A stretch of DNA of 64,000 bases from Lates calcarifer. Taxonomy: Eukaryota; Chordata; Actinopteri; Centropomidae. The stretch is taken from positions 1,420,008 to 1,484,007 of the forward strand of contig NC_066844.1 in NCBI RefSeq assembly GCF_001640805.2, written 5' to 3'. This document shows positions 24,736 through 36,588 of this stretch, one piece after another; position 1 is the first letter of the stretch, and each line of letters starts with the position of its first letter. The position numbers and the translations under genes are program-made. A model generated the notes under the pieces. The model saw only the letters and a list, made by a program, of their open reading frames with translations. It did no database searches and was not told where the DNA came from.

Positions 24736-25740
24736 ATCTCTGGATATCTCTTAGGAATGCTGTACACGGTCGCTACAGACAGGCAACCTTAAAATGAAAG
24801 ATGTAATGTCATAAAAAGTAAGTTTAGAAAAAGCAAGAAAAACAGCTGCGTTCTGTCAGATATGATTTCTTTCCAACAGAACTTACCTCAACTTCTGCTA
24901 CCTAACATTCTTCTACTACTTATTTAGTTTATTGGCAGTTGGAAACAACAACAACTTTGTGCATTGCTGCCACCAACTGGTACAGAGTGTGAACTACATA
25001 ACGTTTGGTTCTCAAACCTGTCAAAATGCAGGCTGCCTCTCAAAAGGAGCAGGTTCTGAACTGGCTCCAGCACCGTCCAGGTGAAAAAAGATACCAGAGA
25101 AATCAGCCTATTAAACCACTGTGATAACTTCTATCAAAAGCCTTGAACAGATCTACAAAGAGACCAACACAGTGTTGCTTTTCATTAAGTTACATCAAGT
25201 TAACATCAGCCATTTCAGTTTACTGTGTAACCATGGAGAAGCTTGTTTTTATTTCATAGCTCAGTTTTAATGAGTTTTAATCCATAGCAGATTAAAGTGA
25301 CCATGGTTTGTGTCTTCATGTCTCCTCATCAGGTCCTTCTGTTTTCATTTGTCGTCCTGACTTTAATCATCACCTACCTGAAGGTCCTCTGTGCTGCCCA
25401 GGCAGCTTCTGGTTCTGACCAGGCCTCCGCCAGAAACGCCCGCAACACTATCCTGCTGCACGGAGTCCAGCTCCTCATCTGCACCCTGTCATTCATCTCT
25501 CCCCTCATCAACGTCATTTCACTTTCCATTTGGCCCCAGGGCAGAAGATTTATCCTCTTCACCACCTATCTGCTCACTGAACTGATTCCACGTCTGCTCA
25601 GTCCGCTCATCTACGGCGTCAGAGACAAGAAGTTCAGCAGCCTCATCAGGCTGCATGTCTTCTTTAAATACTCCAACTCTATAGAAAATAAGATGAACCT
25701 GGTAGCACCCTGGAGAAAGTCCAAACAGGTGCTACAGTGA

Positions 25741-26511
25741 AAGGCCTTCAAAGACTGATTTGTAAACTACAAACTAATGTCAGTTTCACTGAAAGCTCTG
25801 GTGGTTTCTGTCCATGGTCCAGTGACACAGCTACAACAGGCCTAACTAGAATCAAAGTCCAGTCTGAAAAAGACAGTCAGCTATAATAACATGCATTAAC
25901 CTCATATATAAATACTAATTTTCAGATGTGATCCATCTGAGGTCAGAGATCAACTGCCTTTGTTTCATATTTCTTTCCTGGAGGTCTGATCATTTATAGT
26001 CTCTGTAGCTCTACAATGGTCACATCTGTGTAGTTGATGATACATTAATTAATAAATCATCATTTATTTCTCTCCTCTGTCCTTTGAAAATGATCTCTAA
26101 TCACTGACACTTTATTTTGATGAAGTCTACCTATACACACAAACTGCATCAGATTGTTGATAAGTGATCAAGTCAACTTTTATATTCATGACAACAACGA
26201 TCCCAGCTGCTCATCAGCTGCTCACAACAATAAAAGAGTGTACTTTAAAATAAATGGGTCATAATGGATTAAAACATTTATTTTACCAATAAAGCTCATT
26301 TAACACATTTGTAATTCAAATATGACAATCTTCCTTCCTCAGCCCCTCTATCACCCCACCCCCCAACCCCCTCTCACACTCTCTCACACACACACACACA
26401 CACTACCTCACTGAAATCTATATAACTCCATCTCCTCCTGTTCCATCCACTACTTACAGTCAGTCGGTCAGCCCTGTACCTCCACACCGACCAGAGCAGT
26501 GAGATGTTGAA
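25741..26511 (+). promoter_or_regulatory. Copy A to B spacer, copy B promoter and 5' exon
   Basis: The first part is copy A 3' flank, with candidate poly(A) signals AATAAA at about 26051 and 26229. The rest is the shared promoter block with TATATAA at 26419-26425 and the 5' exon ending at 26511, with the upstream ATG at 26504. Confidence 0.55.
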
Positions 26512-27093
26512 GTAAGTTTGATTGTTTTAACTTTTCATTCAAAACAGAAGAATGACTTTGTATTCTAATTAACAACAGAAATAGAAAACATAGAGGCACT
26601 GATGGATTTATTCTTTGTCATGTTACAGATTTACAAGAAATAAAAATTTAAGTTTAATCTCTTTCTCGTTTTTTTCTTATTTGCTTTGCCTTGATTGTGA
26701 ACAAAATGTATTCAACCTTTGAAAATGTGATATTCTATTGTTGGTCCTGTTTAATCAGTGGAGGAATATTTTAATGTAATTTACTAATATTATTTCATTT
26801 GTATTTCTTAAAACAGATCACAAAGTTAGTTTTAATACAACTGTAGTCTCTCTTATAAATGAAACTTTGGACTTCACCTTTGCCACAGTTCCTTAAAATC
26901 ATACTGGTTCTTACACTGGTGAAATGTTCACATTATCAAATGAGACATCCAGTCTTTTATAACATTTTATGTAAACTGACCAGCTGAGCAAGAAAATCTG
27001 TATTTCAAGTTATTTATTCATCTAAAAGACAGTGAGATTCTGGATGGACTGTGTTTCCAGTGCTGACTGAACCGAGCAGGAACGAGCTGTAAC

Positions 27094-29505
27094 ATGAACT
27101 CAACCGGACGTCTGGACGGCCTGAATGAGGCTTTCTCAAAGAACTTCATCGCCTTTGGTCTCTGCATCATCATCAACTGCATCAATGGAGCTTTTGTCTA
27201 CACCTACTGTAAGAGTGAAGTTTTACACCGAGACCCCAGGTAACAACAGATGGCCAGGTTTGATTTCTGAACTGATGAGATTTGTCTGGCTACATCTCAT
27301 CTACTGCACTCCTCTCTCCTGCAGGTATGTGCTGTACATCCATCTGGTGATCAACGACATGATCATGCTAACGTTTTCTGTGGCACTGCACATCTTTACC
27401 TACACCATCCCTCTGACGTTTGCTCCCTGCTGCATTATACTGCTCATCTTACTCACTACCACCAAGTAGGTGTGTGTTTGTGTTAACACAATTATTTTGC
27501 ATGTGTGTTTCTGTTGCGTTTCCTTGGTTCTATCATTGTGTTTTTCTCTCAAAATGCAATTTCCACTTTTCAGGCTTTTAAAATGTTCAAGGATGAGATG
27601 TGTTTACTGTATATTAACCAGTCAACTCATGAAACAGCTCTAAGCAACTAATTAGGAATCAAGATTTTATAAGAGCTGCTACATGAACAACAATGTACGA
27701 GGTATAGCTATTAAAAAACGAGACTAATTCAGTAATACAATTCTATTGAACATTTTTCAGTGTCTTTCTCTTTCAACATACTCCCCCCTCCTGCATCAAC
27801 ACACTGCTGCATTTGGGTCTTCTACTTATCAAAGCAGTGCAGTAGGTCTTCTCTAAACAGCTGTCTCAGAACCTCTGTCGTTCTTTTCTTAACTTCTGAC
27901 ACAGAGTCAAAACGTGTTCCTTTGAGCACAGATTTGATCTTAGCAAAAAGGAAAAAGTCACACAGTGCTAGTTCAGGTGAATAGGGAGGGTGATCAAGAA
28001 GCACTGTGATTTGTTTTTGGGCCAGAAACTGCTTTAACGAGAGGGCAGTGTGAGATGGTACACAGAAGTTTTGGAACAACTTTGGCACACACTTGTCATA
28101 TTGAAACATTCAAACACATGTGCACGTAACATGCAGTGTTCCCCATACAATGTACAAAGAGATTCAGCTGCTGTTTTGTTCAATTTCACCAAAAATTTCA
28201 AGATAATGGGTTGCTTAACTTTTAGGCTAATAATTTTCCAACGCCTTAGGAAAAACATATGCACTTCATTTAGTAAGTATCAGTGAACTAAAGAGGTCTG
28301 ACTATTCTCCTGAAGGAACAGCACTGCAGCTGTTAAATAAGGTATGGTCAAAGGTCAGGCAGCTAACAAATCATTCTGTGTTTTTATTTGTCTTCATCCA
28401 GGAACAGCCCTCTGAACCTGGCCGGCATGGCAGTCGAGCGTTACATTGCTGTCTGCCGACCTCTTCATCACGCCCAGATCTGCACTGTCCAGCGAGCCTA
28501 TGCTCTGATTGCACTCATCTGGGTCGTCTCCCTCATCCCCGCCCTCACAGATATCATGGTCGTCCTCGCCACTCAGCCTCTCTCTGTATTCTCAAGGATT
28601 ATCTTTTGTTACCCTTCATATCTGTACAACACACCGTACCACAAGGCTCAAAGTATGGCTGTTCAGGTGAAATGTTGATTGTTATTTCATTGATCTTAAT
28701 TAGTTTAAGCTTTATTTATTTAGGAAATCTGAGGGATCAACATCTCTTTCAGAGGAGAAACCCGTCTACTAATTACATATCCACAAGGTCACAACAAGAT
28801 GATTCTTTTACACTAAATAAGCTGGTACAACTTCAATGAATCCTGCGATGACCAAACTGTCATGGGTTCGAGTACAAATTACAGGATGGAGGACCAAATG
28901 AACACACTTGAACAGATCTACAAAGAGACCAACACAGTGTTGCTTTTCATCAAGTTACATCAAGTTAACATCAGCCATTTCAGTTTACTGTGTAACCATG
29001 GAGAAGCTTGTTTTTATTTCATAGCTCAGTTTTAATGAGTTTTAATCCATAGCAGATTAAAGTGACCATGGTTTGTGTCTTCATGTCTCCTCATCAGGTC
29101 CTTCTGTTTTCATTTGTCGTCCTGACTTTAATCATCACCTACCTGAAGGTCCTCTGTGCTGCCCAGGCAGCTTCTGGTTCTGACCAGGCCTCCGCCAGAA
29201 ACGCCCGCAACACTATCCTGCTGCACGGAGTCCAGCTCCTCATCTGCACCCTGTCATTCATCTCTCCCCTCATCAACATCATTTCACTTTCCATTTGGCC
29301 CCAGGGCCGCACAGTTATGCTCTTCATAAACTATCTGCTCACTGAACTGATTCCACGTCTGCTCAGTCCGCTCATCTACGGCGTCAGAGACAAGAAGTTC
29401 AGCAGCCTCATCAGGCTGCATGTCTTCTTTAAATACTCCAACTCTATAGAAAATAAGATGAACCTGGTAGCACCCTGGAGAAAGTCCAAACAGGTGCTAC
29501 AGTGA
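27094..29505 (+). CDS. Copy B: intact four-exon odorant receptor, 319 aa
   Basis: This serves as the reference for copies A-G. Exons are 27094-27239 (146 bp), 27325-27465 (141), 28402-28666 (265) and 29098-29505 (408), with introns in phases 2, 2 and 0. Residues 1-49 hold the N-terminus (sequon NST at 2-4) and TM1. The first junction splits Arg49 in DPR|YVLYIHLVIND at the first cytoplasmic loop. The second splits Lys96 in TTTK|NSPLNLAG inside TM3. The third follows Gln184, before TM5. Landmarks are MAVERYIAVC (105-114), ARNTILLHGVQ (220-230) and PRLLSPLIYGVRDKKF (270-285). Copy B is distinctive in FGLCIIINCING (TM1), Cys at residue 37, and GRTVMLFINYLL in the TM6-TM7 region. Intron 2 contains a mariner fossil. 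Family assignment rests on clear similarity to OR-5 and OR-6. The ligand is unknown. Confidence 0.88.
27696..28270 (-). mobile_element. Internally deleted mariner-family transposon
   Basis: On the minus strand an N-terminal piece (about 28264-28095; LKFLVKLNKTAAESLC ... AHVFECF) matches the first helix-turn-helix of mariner transposases. It then jumps, in another frame, to the C-terminal catalytic part (28109-27822; PPYSPELALCDFFLFAKIK, the DD34D third aspartate region, followed by RFDSVSEVKKRT). The middle, including the first catalytic aspartates, is missing. A plausible terminal repeat starts at 27698 after a TA dinucleotide (cgaggtatagctatt). The matching other end is not seen. It sits in intron 2 of copy B and is absent from the same intron of the other copies. 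Confidence 0.75.
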
Positions 29506-29639
29506 AAGGCCTTCAAAGACTGATTTGTAAACTACAAACTAATGTCAGTTTCACTGAAAGCCCTGATGGCTTCTGTCCATGGTCCAGTGACACAGCTACA
29601 GCAGGCCTGACTAAAATCAAAGTCCTGTCTGAAAAGGAC

Positions 29640-30238
29640 ACAGTGGACTATAATAAGAAGCATTACCCACATGTATAAACACAAATTTTCCGATATGCTT
29701 AATGTGAGGTCAGAGATTAGCTTGCTTAGCTTCATGTTTTTTCACAGCGACAGTGCTAATCACTGCGCCACCATGCCGCCTGGCTTTGAAAATTTAAACA
29801 GTAATTCTGGAATAAAAGCAGCTAACAAATCATTATCGTGTGTTTTTTTAATCCATCTTCATTGAGGCACAATATGAGACAAAATCACAACAGGATGATT
29901 CTTTTACACAAAATAAGATGGTGCAACTTAAATGAAGATTGCAATAACCATATTGTCATGGGTTCGAGAGCAGAGTACAGCATGGAGGACTAAATGCAGA
30001 CACAAAGTCAGGCGTTGGAGACACAGACAATCCAGGTAAACCTATGCAAAGGGAAAGGCAGTGTCCAAATTGCCCATAGAGAGACCTAAAACAACGACAA
30101 TAACTGTTCACCTGGTGCCCATCCCAAAAAGCTGGCACCAGACAAAATTGAGGGTTTAAAAGTTGGAGCCACTGTGGTCAGTGGTCAAAGGACGAACTAC
30201 TGCAAGAGATTCTACGCTATTTCGAGAAAACACAAATG
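29640..30238 (+). pseudogene. Relic of an eighth four-exon receptor copy, exons 3 and 4 lost
   Basis: From about 29745 the sequence follows the end of intron 2 of copy C (cagtgctaatcactgc ... gcagctaacaaatcattatc) up to the exon 3 acceptor region at about 29860. It then skips exon 3 and resumes in intron-3 sequence (tcacaacaggatgattcttt) and the shared intron-3 block through about 30238. Exon 4 is absent, replaced by a GC-rich repeat. After that repeat, gene 3'-flank sequence resumes. This explains the long gap between copies B and C. Confidence 0.6.
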
Positions 30239-30620
30239 TTTTCTTGTCAATCGCCACCTTATTGTCGTGGAGGGGTTTGAGTGCCCCGGTGAACCTGGGA
30301 GCTGTATTGTCCAGGGCAATAGCCCCTGGTAGTGTCTCCCAAGGGCTGGACAAACAACGATTCAAAAATACTTTGATGAAATGGCAGGTTTAAGAGTTGG
30401 CCACCTCGCCTGGAAAAGGGAAACCAGGGCAACCTCCTGGAGCCAGACCTGGGAGGGGAGCTCACCAGTGAGCATCTGGTGGCCCCAGGCCAAACAAGTT
30501 ACATGGAGCTGCCACCCCATGGACCGACCACCTGTGGGGATATCCATTGGGGTCGGGTGCTTTGCCAGCCGGGTGGCAGGCGAAGGTAGGGTCCCCGGCA
30601 AAGGAGCCAACTAGTCTAAA
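30239..30620. repeat. GC-rich interspersed repeat, possibly a LINE 5' region
   Basis: Sharply more GC-rich than its surroundings (tgtcgtggaggggtttgagt ... tagggtccccggcaaaggag). It resembles the untranslated leader of retrotransposons seen in fish genomes; this is a recollection, not a database match. No long coding frame of known type is present. Confidence 0.4.
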
Positions 30621-31245
30621 AAAACAACAGAGCACTATAATAAGTTGCATCACCCACATATATAACTGCTAATTTTCACATGTGATCCATCTGAGGTCAG
30701 AGATCAACTGCCTTTGTTTCATATTTCTTTCCTGGAGGTCTGATCATTTATAGTCTCTGTGGCTCTACAATGGTCACATCTGTGTAGTTGATGATACATC
30801 GATTAATAAATCATCATTTATTTCTCTCCTCTGTCCTTTGAAAATGATCTCTAATCACTGACACTTTATTTTGATGCAGTCTACCTATACACACAAACTG
30901 CATCAGATTGCTGATAGGTGATCAAGTCAACTTTTATATTCATGACAACAACGATCCCAGCTGCTCATCAGCTGCTCACAACAATAAAAGAGTGTACTTT
31001 AAAATAAATGGGTCATAATGGATTAAAACATTTATTATTTATCAAATTTAACACATTTGTAATTCAAAAATGACAATCTTCCTTCCTCAGCCCCTCTATC
31101 ACCCCCCCCACACACACACACCCTACCTCACTGTAGTATTATCACTGAAATCTATATAACTCCATCTCCTCCTGTTCCATCCACTACTTACAGTCAGTCG
31201 GTCAGCCCTGTACCTCCACACCGACCAGAGCAGTGAGATGTTGAA
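30621..31245 (+). promoter_or_regulatory. Copy C promoter block, TATA box and 5' exon
   Basis: A full-length version of the shared upstream block, with TATATAA at 31153-31159, upstream ATG at 31238 and exon end at 31245. Confidence 0.6.
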
Positions 31246-31837
31246 GTAAGTTTGATTGTTTTAACTTTTCATTCAAAACAGAAGAATGACTTTGTATTCT
31301 AATTAACAACAGAAATAGAAAACATAGAGGCACTGATGGATTTATTCTTTGTCATGTTACAGATTTACAAGAAATAAAAATTTAAGTTTAATCTCTTTCT
31401 CGTTTTTTTCTTATTTGCGTTGCCTTGATTGTGAACAAAATGTATTCAACCTTTGAAAATGTGATATTCTATTGTTGGTCTTGTTTAATCAGTGGGGGGA
31501 ATATTTTAATGTAATTTACTAATTGTAGATAGTTTATTTCATTTGTATTTCTTAAAACAGATCACAAAGTTAGTTTTAATACAACTGTAGTCTCTCTTAT
31601 AAATGAAACTTTGGACTTTTCCTTTGCCACAGTTCCCTAAAATCATACTGGTTCTTACACCGGTGAAATGTTCACATTATCAAATGAGACATCCAGTCTT
31701 TTATAACATTTTATGTAAACTGACCAGCTGAGCAAGAAAATCTGTATTTCAAGTTATTTATTCATCTAAAAGACAGTGAGATTCTGGATGGACTGTGTTT
31801 CCAGTGCTGACTGAACCGAGCAGGAACGAGCTGTAAC

Positions 31838-34800
31838 ATGAACTCAACCGGACGTCTGGACGGCCTGAATGACGCTTTCTCAAAGCACTTCATCACCTTT
31901 GGTCTTGGCGTCATCATCAACTGCATCAATGGAGCTTTTGTCTACACCTACTGTAAGAGTGAAGTTTTATACCGAGACCCCAGGTAACAACAGATGGCCA
32001 GGTTTGATTTCTGAACTGATGAGATTTGTCTGGCTACATCTCATCTACTGCACTCCTCTCTCCTGCAGGTATGTGCTGTACATCCATCTGGTGATCAATG
32101 ACATGATCATGCTGACATTGTCTGTGGCGCTGCACTTCTTTACCTACACCATCCCCCTGACCTTCGCTCCCTGCTGCATCTTACTGCTCATCTTAGTCGC
32201 TACCACCAAGTAGGTGTGTGTTTGTGTTGACACAATTATTCTGCATGTGTGTTTCTGTCGGGTTTCCTTGGTTCTATCATTGTGTATTTCTCTCAAACTG
32301 CAATTTCCACTTTTCAGGCTTTTAAAACGTTCAAGCATGAGACATGTTTACTGTATACTGGCCAGCCAACACTTCAAACAGCTCTAAGCAATTAATCAGG
32401 AATCAAGATTTAACTGGAAATCTTGATTTTCTTTCGTTCTTTCTTTCTTTAAATATTTTATTTTACTTTTAATAATGTTTAAATTTACCTTTTATCGTTG
32501 ATAACTTGTACTACTATCATTTTACCTTGTCTTGTGTTTCTACTCTCAATGCCTTTTGTGATTTATGTAGCACTTTGAATTGTCCTGTTGCTATGGCTAA
32601 ATTGAAACTTAACTTCCAGGCTGAACAGATCCAACACTAGAGCTAAAATCATCAGTCAATTAATCAATTTCTCCATCAAAACAAATTTTTCAAGCTATCA
32701 AAACATTTGATGGTTCAACATTCACAAATTAGCTGTTTTTCTTGGTCTTCTATCACAGTAAACTGAATATTTTGGGGATTTTGAACTGTTGGTTGAACAA
32801 AATAGGACATTTAATCACACCACAGTGTGATGAGCATTTCACAGTGTTCTGGTGTTTAATCACTGTGTCAAACAGGCCTACCTGTTAATACCATGAGATG
32901 TCACTACCATCCACTGACAGCGTTTAGGACGTCACAAACGGGCAACAAACACACGTCTACAACGCTAGTCGACTTTAACAAATTTTTACATGATGAAAGC
33001 TGTTATTTCCTTCAAAAAGCTATCACTGGCTGAGCAGACGACACCTTTAGCAGACCCATCTTTTTCTGAAATAACAACTCATTAGCATCAGCAGGAGATT
33101 ATGAGGCTACTCTGATTCATTATATTATTTCATTGCAACCACACAACTACACTGACAAATCTGACTGAAGCACTGACTCTGTGGAAGTTTTTTTCTTTGA
33201 AGTTGAAAATCCAACCTCACTGAGAAACAATACATCAGTTGACACTGAACACACAGACTTAAAGGTTCAAAAACTCTGAGAAACATTACAAACATGAACA
33301 AAGACTTCAAGGACTAGTTAGAGCTACTTAAGTCAGAGGTCTGACTATCCTCCTGACAGAACAGAACTGCTGCTGTTGTTGTGACCAGTAAGGTCAAAGG
33401 TCAGGCGACAGTGCTAACCACTGCACCATCATGCCGCCTGGCTTTGAAAATTTGAACAGTTATTCTGGATTTAAAGCAGCTAACAAATCATTATCATGTG
33501 TTTTTATTTGTCTTCATCCAGGAACAGCCCTCTGAACCTGGCCGGAATGGCAGTCGAGCGTTACATTGCTGTCTGCCGACCTCTTCATCACGCCCAGATC
33601 TGCACTGTCCAGCGAGCCTATGCTCTGATTGCACTCATCTGGGTCGTCTCCCTCATCCCCGGCCTCACAGATATCATGGTCGTCCTCGACACTCAGCCTC
33701 TCTCTGTATTCTCAAGGATTGTCATCTGTTACCCTACATATCTCTACAACACACCGTACCACAAGGCTCAAAGTGTGGCTGTTCAGGTGAAATGTTGATT
33801 GTTATTTCATTGATCTTAATTAGTTTAAGCTTTATTTATTTAGGAAATCTGAGGGATCAACATCTCTTTCATAGGAGAAACCCGTCTACTAATTACATAT
33901 CCACAAGGTCACAACAGGATGATTCTTTTACACTAAATAAGCTGGTACAACTTCAATGAATCCTGCGATGACCAAACTGTCATGGGTTCGAGTACAAATT
34001 ACAGGATGGAGGACCAATTGCAGACACAAAGTCAGGCTTTGGAGATGACACAGACAATCCAGGTAAACGTATGCAAAGGGAGAAGCAGGACGTCAGGTCA
34101 CAAAAACAGACATAATGTCCAAATTGCCAGTAGAGAGATCTCAAACAGCATTCAGGAACTAAGTCAGGACCAGGTACAAGCAAGGTGATAAGAACACTAT
34201 GAACTAGGTCGGTATAAACAGGGGAACAGGTGAAAAGGCAGGTGAAGGGAATCAGCTGATTAGGTATAGTGATAAAGTCAAAGGGCACCTGGTTCCACAC
34301 ATTTCCACCAAAAGAAGTCTGGTGCCATTTCCAAAAAGCTGGCACCAGACAAAGATTGAGAGTCCAAAATTTGGAACCACTGTTGTCAGTGGTCACAGGA
34401 AAAACTACTGCAATAGATTCTGCACTATTTTGAAAAAACACAAGCAATTATGTCTATCTCTGAATATCTGGTATGAATGCTGTACGCATTCACTACACAC
34501 AGACAACCTTCAGATGCAAGAAGTAATGACTCAAAGTAAATTTGTAAAAAGCAAGAAAAGCAGCTGCATTCTGTCAGATATGATTTCTTTCCAACAGAAA
34601 TTACCCCAACTTCTGCTACCTAACATTCTACCACTTCTTCTTTAGTTTATTGGCGGTTGGCAACAACAACTTGGTGCATTGCTGCCACCAACTGGTACAG
34701 AGTGTGAACTACGTAATGTTTGGTTCTCAAACCTGTCAAAATGCAGGCTGCCTCTCAAAAGGAGCAGGTTCTGAACTGGCTCCAGCACCGTCCAGGTGAA

Positions 34801-35455
34801 AAAAAGATACCAGAGAAATCAGCCTTTTAAACCACTGTGATAACTTCTATCAAAAGCCTTGAACAGATCTACAAAGAGACCAACACAGTGTTGCTTTTCA
34901 TTAAGTTACATCAAGTTAACATCAGCCATTTCAGTTTACTGCGTAACCATGGAGAAGCTTGTTTTTATTTCATAGCTCAGTTTTAATGAGTTTAATCAAT
35001 GGCAGATTAAAGTGACCATGGTTTGTGTCTTCATGTCTCCTCATCAGGCCCTTCTGTTTTCATTTGTCGTCCTGACTTTAATCATCACCTACCTGAAGGT
35101 CCTCTGTGCTGCCCAGGCAGCTTCTGGTTCTGACCAGGCCTCCGCCAGAAACGCCCGCAACACTATCCTGCTGCACGGAGTCCAGCTCCTCATCTGCACC
35201 CTGTCATTCATCTCTCCCCTCATCAACACCATTTCACTTTCCATTTGGCCCCAGGGCAGAAGATTTATCCTCTTTACCACCTATCTGCTCACTGAACTGA
35301 TTCCTCGTCTGCTCAGTCCACTCATCTACGGCGTCAGAGACAAGAAGTTCAGCAGCCTCATCAGGCTGCATGTCTTCTTTAAATACTCCAACTCTATAGA
35401 AAATAAGATGAACCTGGTAGCACCCTGGAGAAGGTCCAAACAGGTGCTACAGTGA
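31838..35455 (+). CDS. Copy C: intact four-exon odorant receptor, 319 aa
   Basis: Exons are 31838-31983, 32069-32209, 33522-33786 and 35048-35455, with the same lengths and phases as copy B. Distinguishing residues are SKHFITFGLGV in TM1, MLTLSVALHFF in TM2, CCILLLILVATTK at the TM3 start, and exon 4 beginning ALLF instead of VLLF. The TM6 region is GRRFILFTTYLL, as in copy A. Introns 2 and 3 are 1312 and 1261 bp. The whole frame is open. Confidence 0.87.
32640..32825. repeat. Interspersed repeat fragment in copy C intron 2
   Basis: Corresponds to the fragment in copy A intron 2, with an additional left part (caatttctccatcaaaacaa). A neighbouring CTTT-rich stretch lies at about 32430-32450. 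Confidence 0.45.
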
Positions 35456-35997
35456 AAGGCCTTCAAAGACTGATTTGTAAACTACAAACTAATGTCAGTT
35501 TCACTGAAAGCCCTGATGGCTTCTGTCCATGGTCCAGTGACACAGCTACAACAGGCCTGACTAGAATCAAAAAGTCCAGACTGAAAAAGACACAGTCGGC
35601 TATAATAACATGCATTAACCTCATATATAAATACTAATTTTCAGATGTGATCCATCTGAGGTCAGAGATCAACTGCCTTTGTTTCATACTGTTTTCGAGG
35701 AGGTCTGATCATTTATAGTCAATAAGACTATACAATAAAAGAGTGTACTTTAAAATAAATGGGTCATAATGGATTAAAACATTTATTATTTATCAAATTT
35801 AACACATTTGTAATTCAAAAATGACAATCTTCCTTCCTCAGCCCCTCTATCACCCCCCCCCACACACACACACCCTACCTCACTGTAGTATTATCACTGA
35901 AATCTATATAACTCCATCTCCTCCTGTTCCATCCACTACTTACAGTCAGTCGGTCAGCCCTGTACCTCCACACCGACCAGAGTAGTGAGATGTTGAA
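35456..35997 (+). promoter_or_regulatory. Copy D promoter block, shortened, and 5' exon
   Basis: TATATAA is at 35905-35911, the upstream ATG at 35990 and the exon end at 35997. Compared with copies B, C, E, F and G, about 230 bases are missing between gatcatttatagtc and caataaaagagtg, around 35715-35735. The distal part of the shared block is therefore absent here. Confidence 0.6.
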
Positions 35998-36588
35998 GTA
36001 AGTTTGATTGTTTTAACTTTTCATTCAAAACAGAAGAATGACTTTGTATTCTAATTAACAACAGAAATAGAAAACATAGAGGCACTGATGGATTTATTCT
36101 TTGTCATGTTACAGATTTACAAGAAATAAAAATTTAAGTTTAATCTCTTTCTCCTTTTTTTCTTATTTGCTTTGCCTTGATTGTGCACAAAATGTATTCA
36201 ACCTTTGAAAATGAGATATTCTATTGTTGGTCTTGTTTAATCAGTGGAGGAATATTTTAATGTAATTTACTAATTGTAGATAGTTTATTTCATTTGTATT
36301 TCTTAAAACAGATCACAAAGTTAGTTTTAATACAACTGTAGTCTCTCTTATAAATGAAACTTTGGACTTCACCTTTGCCAAAGTTCCTTAAAATCATACT
36401 GGTTCTTACACCGGTGAAATGTTCACATTATCAAATGAGACATCCAGTCTTTTATAACATTTCATGTAAACTGACCAGCTGAGCAAGAAAATCTGTATTT
36501 CAAGTTATTTATTCATCTAAAAGACAGTGAGATTCTGGATGGACTGTGTTTCCAGTGCTGACTGAACCGAGCAGGAACGAGCTGTAAC

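Larger units (their letters stand above)
22362..25740 (+). pseudogene. Copy A: four-exon odorant receptor with a frameshift in exon 2
   Basis: Exons are 22362-22507, 22593-22734, 23668-23932 and 25333-25740. Exon 2 is 142 bp instead of the 141 bp of intact copies. An extra base near 22703-22704 (catct-atactg against catc-atactg) shifts the frame inside the TM3 start. Exons 1, 3 and 4 are open and encode the standard receptor segments, including MAVERYIAVC and PRLLSPLIYGVRDKKF. Exon 2 also has LLFFTNTIDLTF where most copies read LHIFTYTIPLTF. Without an unseen splice change the product is truncated before TM3. A single base is involved, so assembly error remains possible. Confidence 0.75.

Noticed and set aside
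33980..34447. 155-codon minus-strand open frame in copy C intron 3
   Set aside because: It lies in the shared intron block, is broken differently in each copy, and resembles no known transposase or other family.
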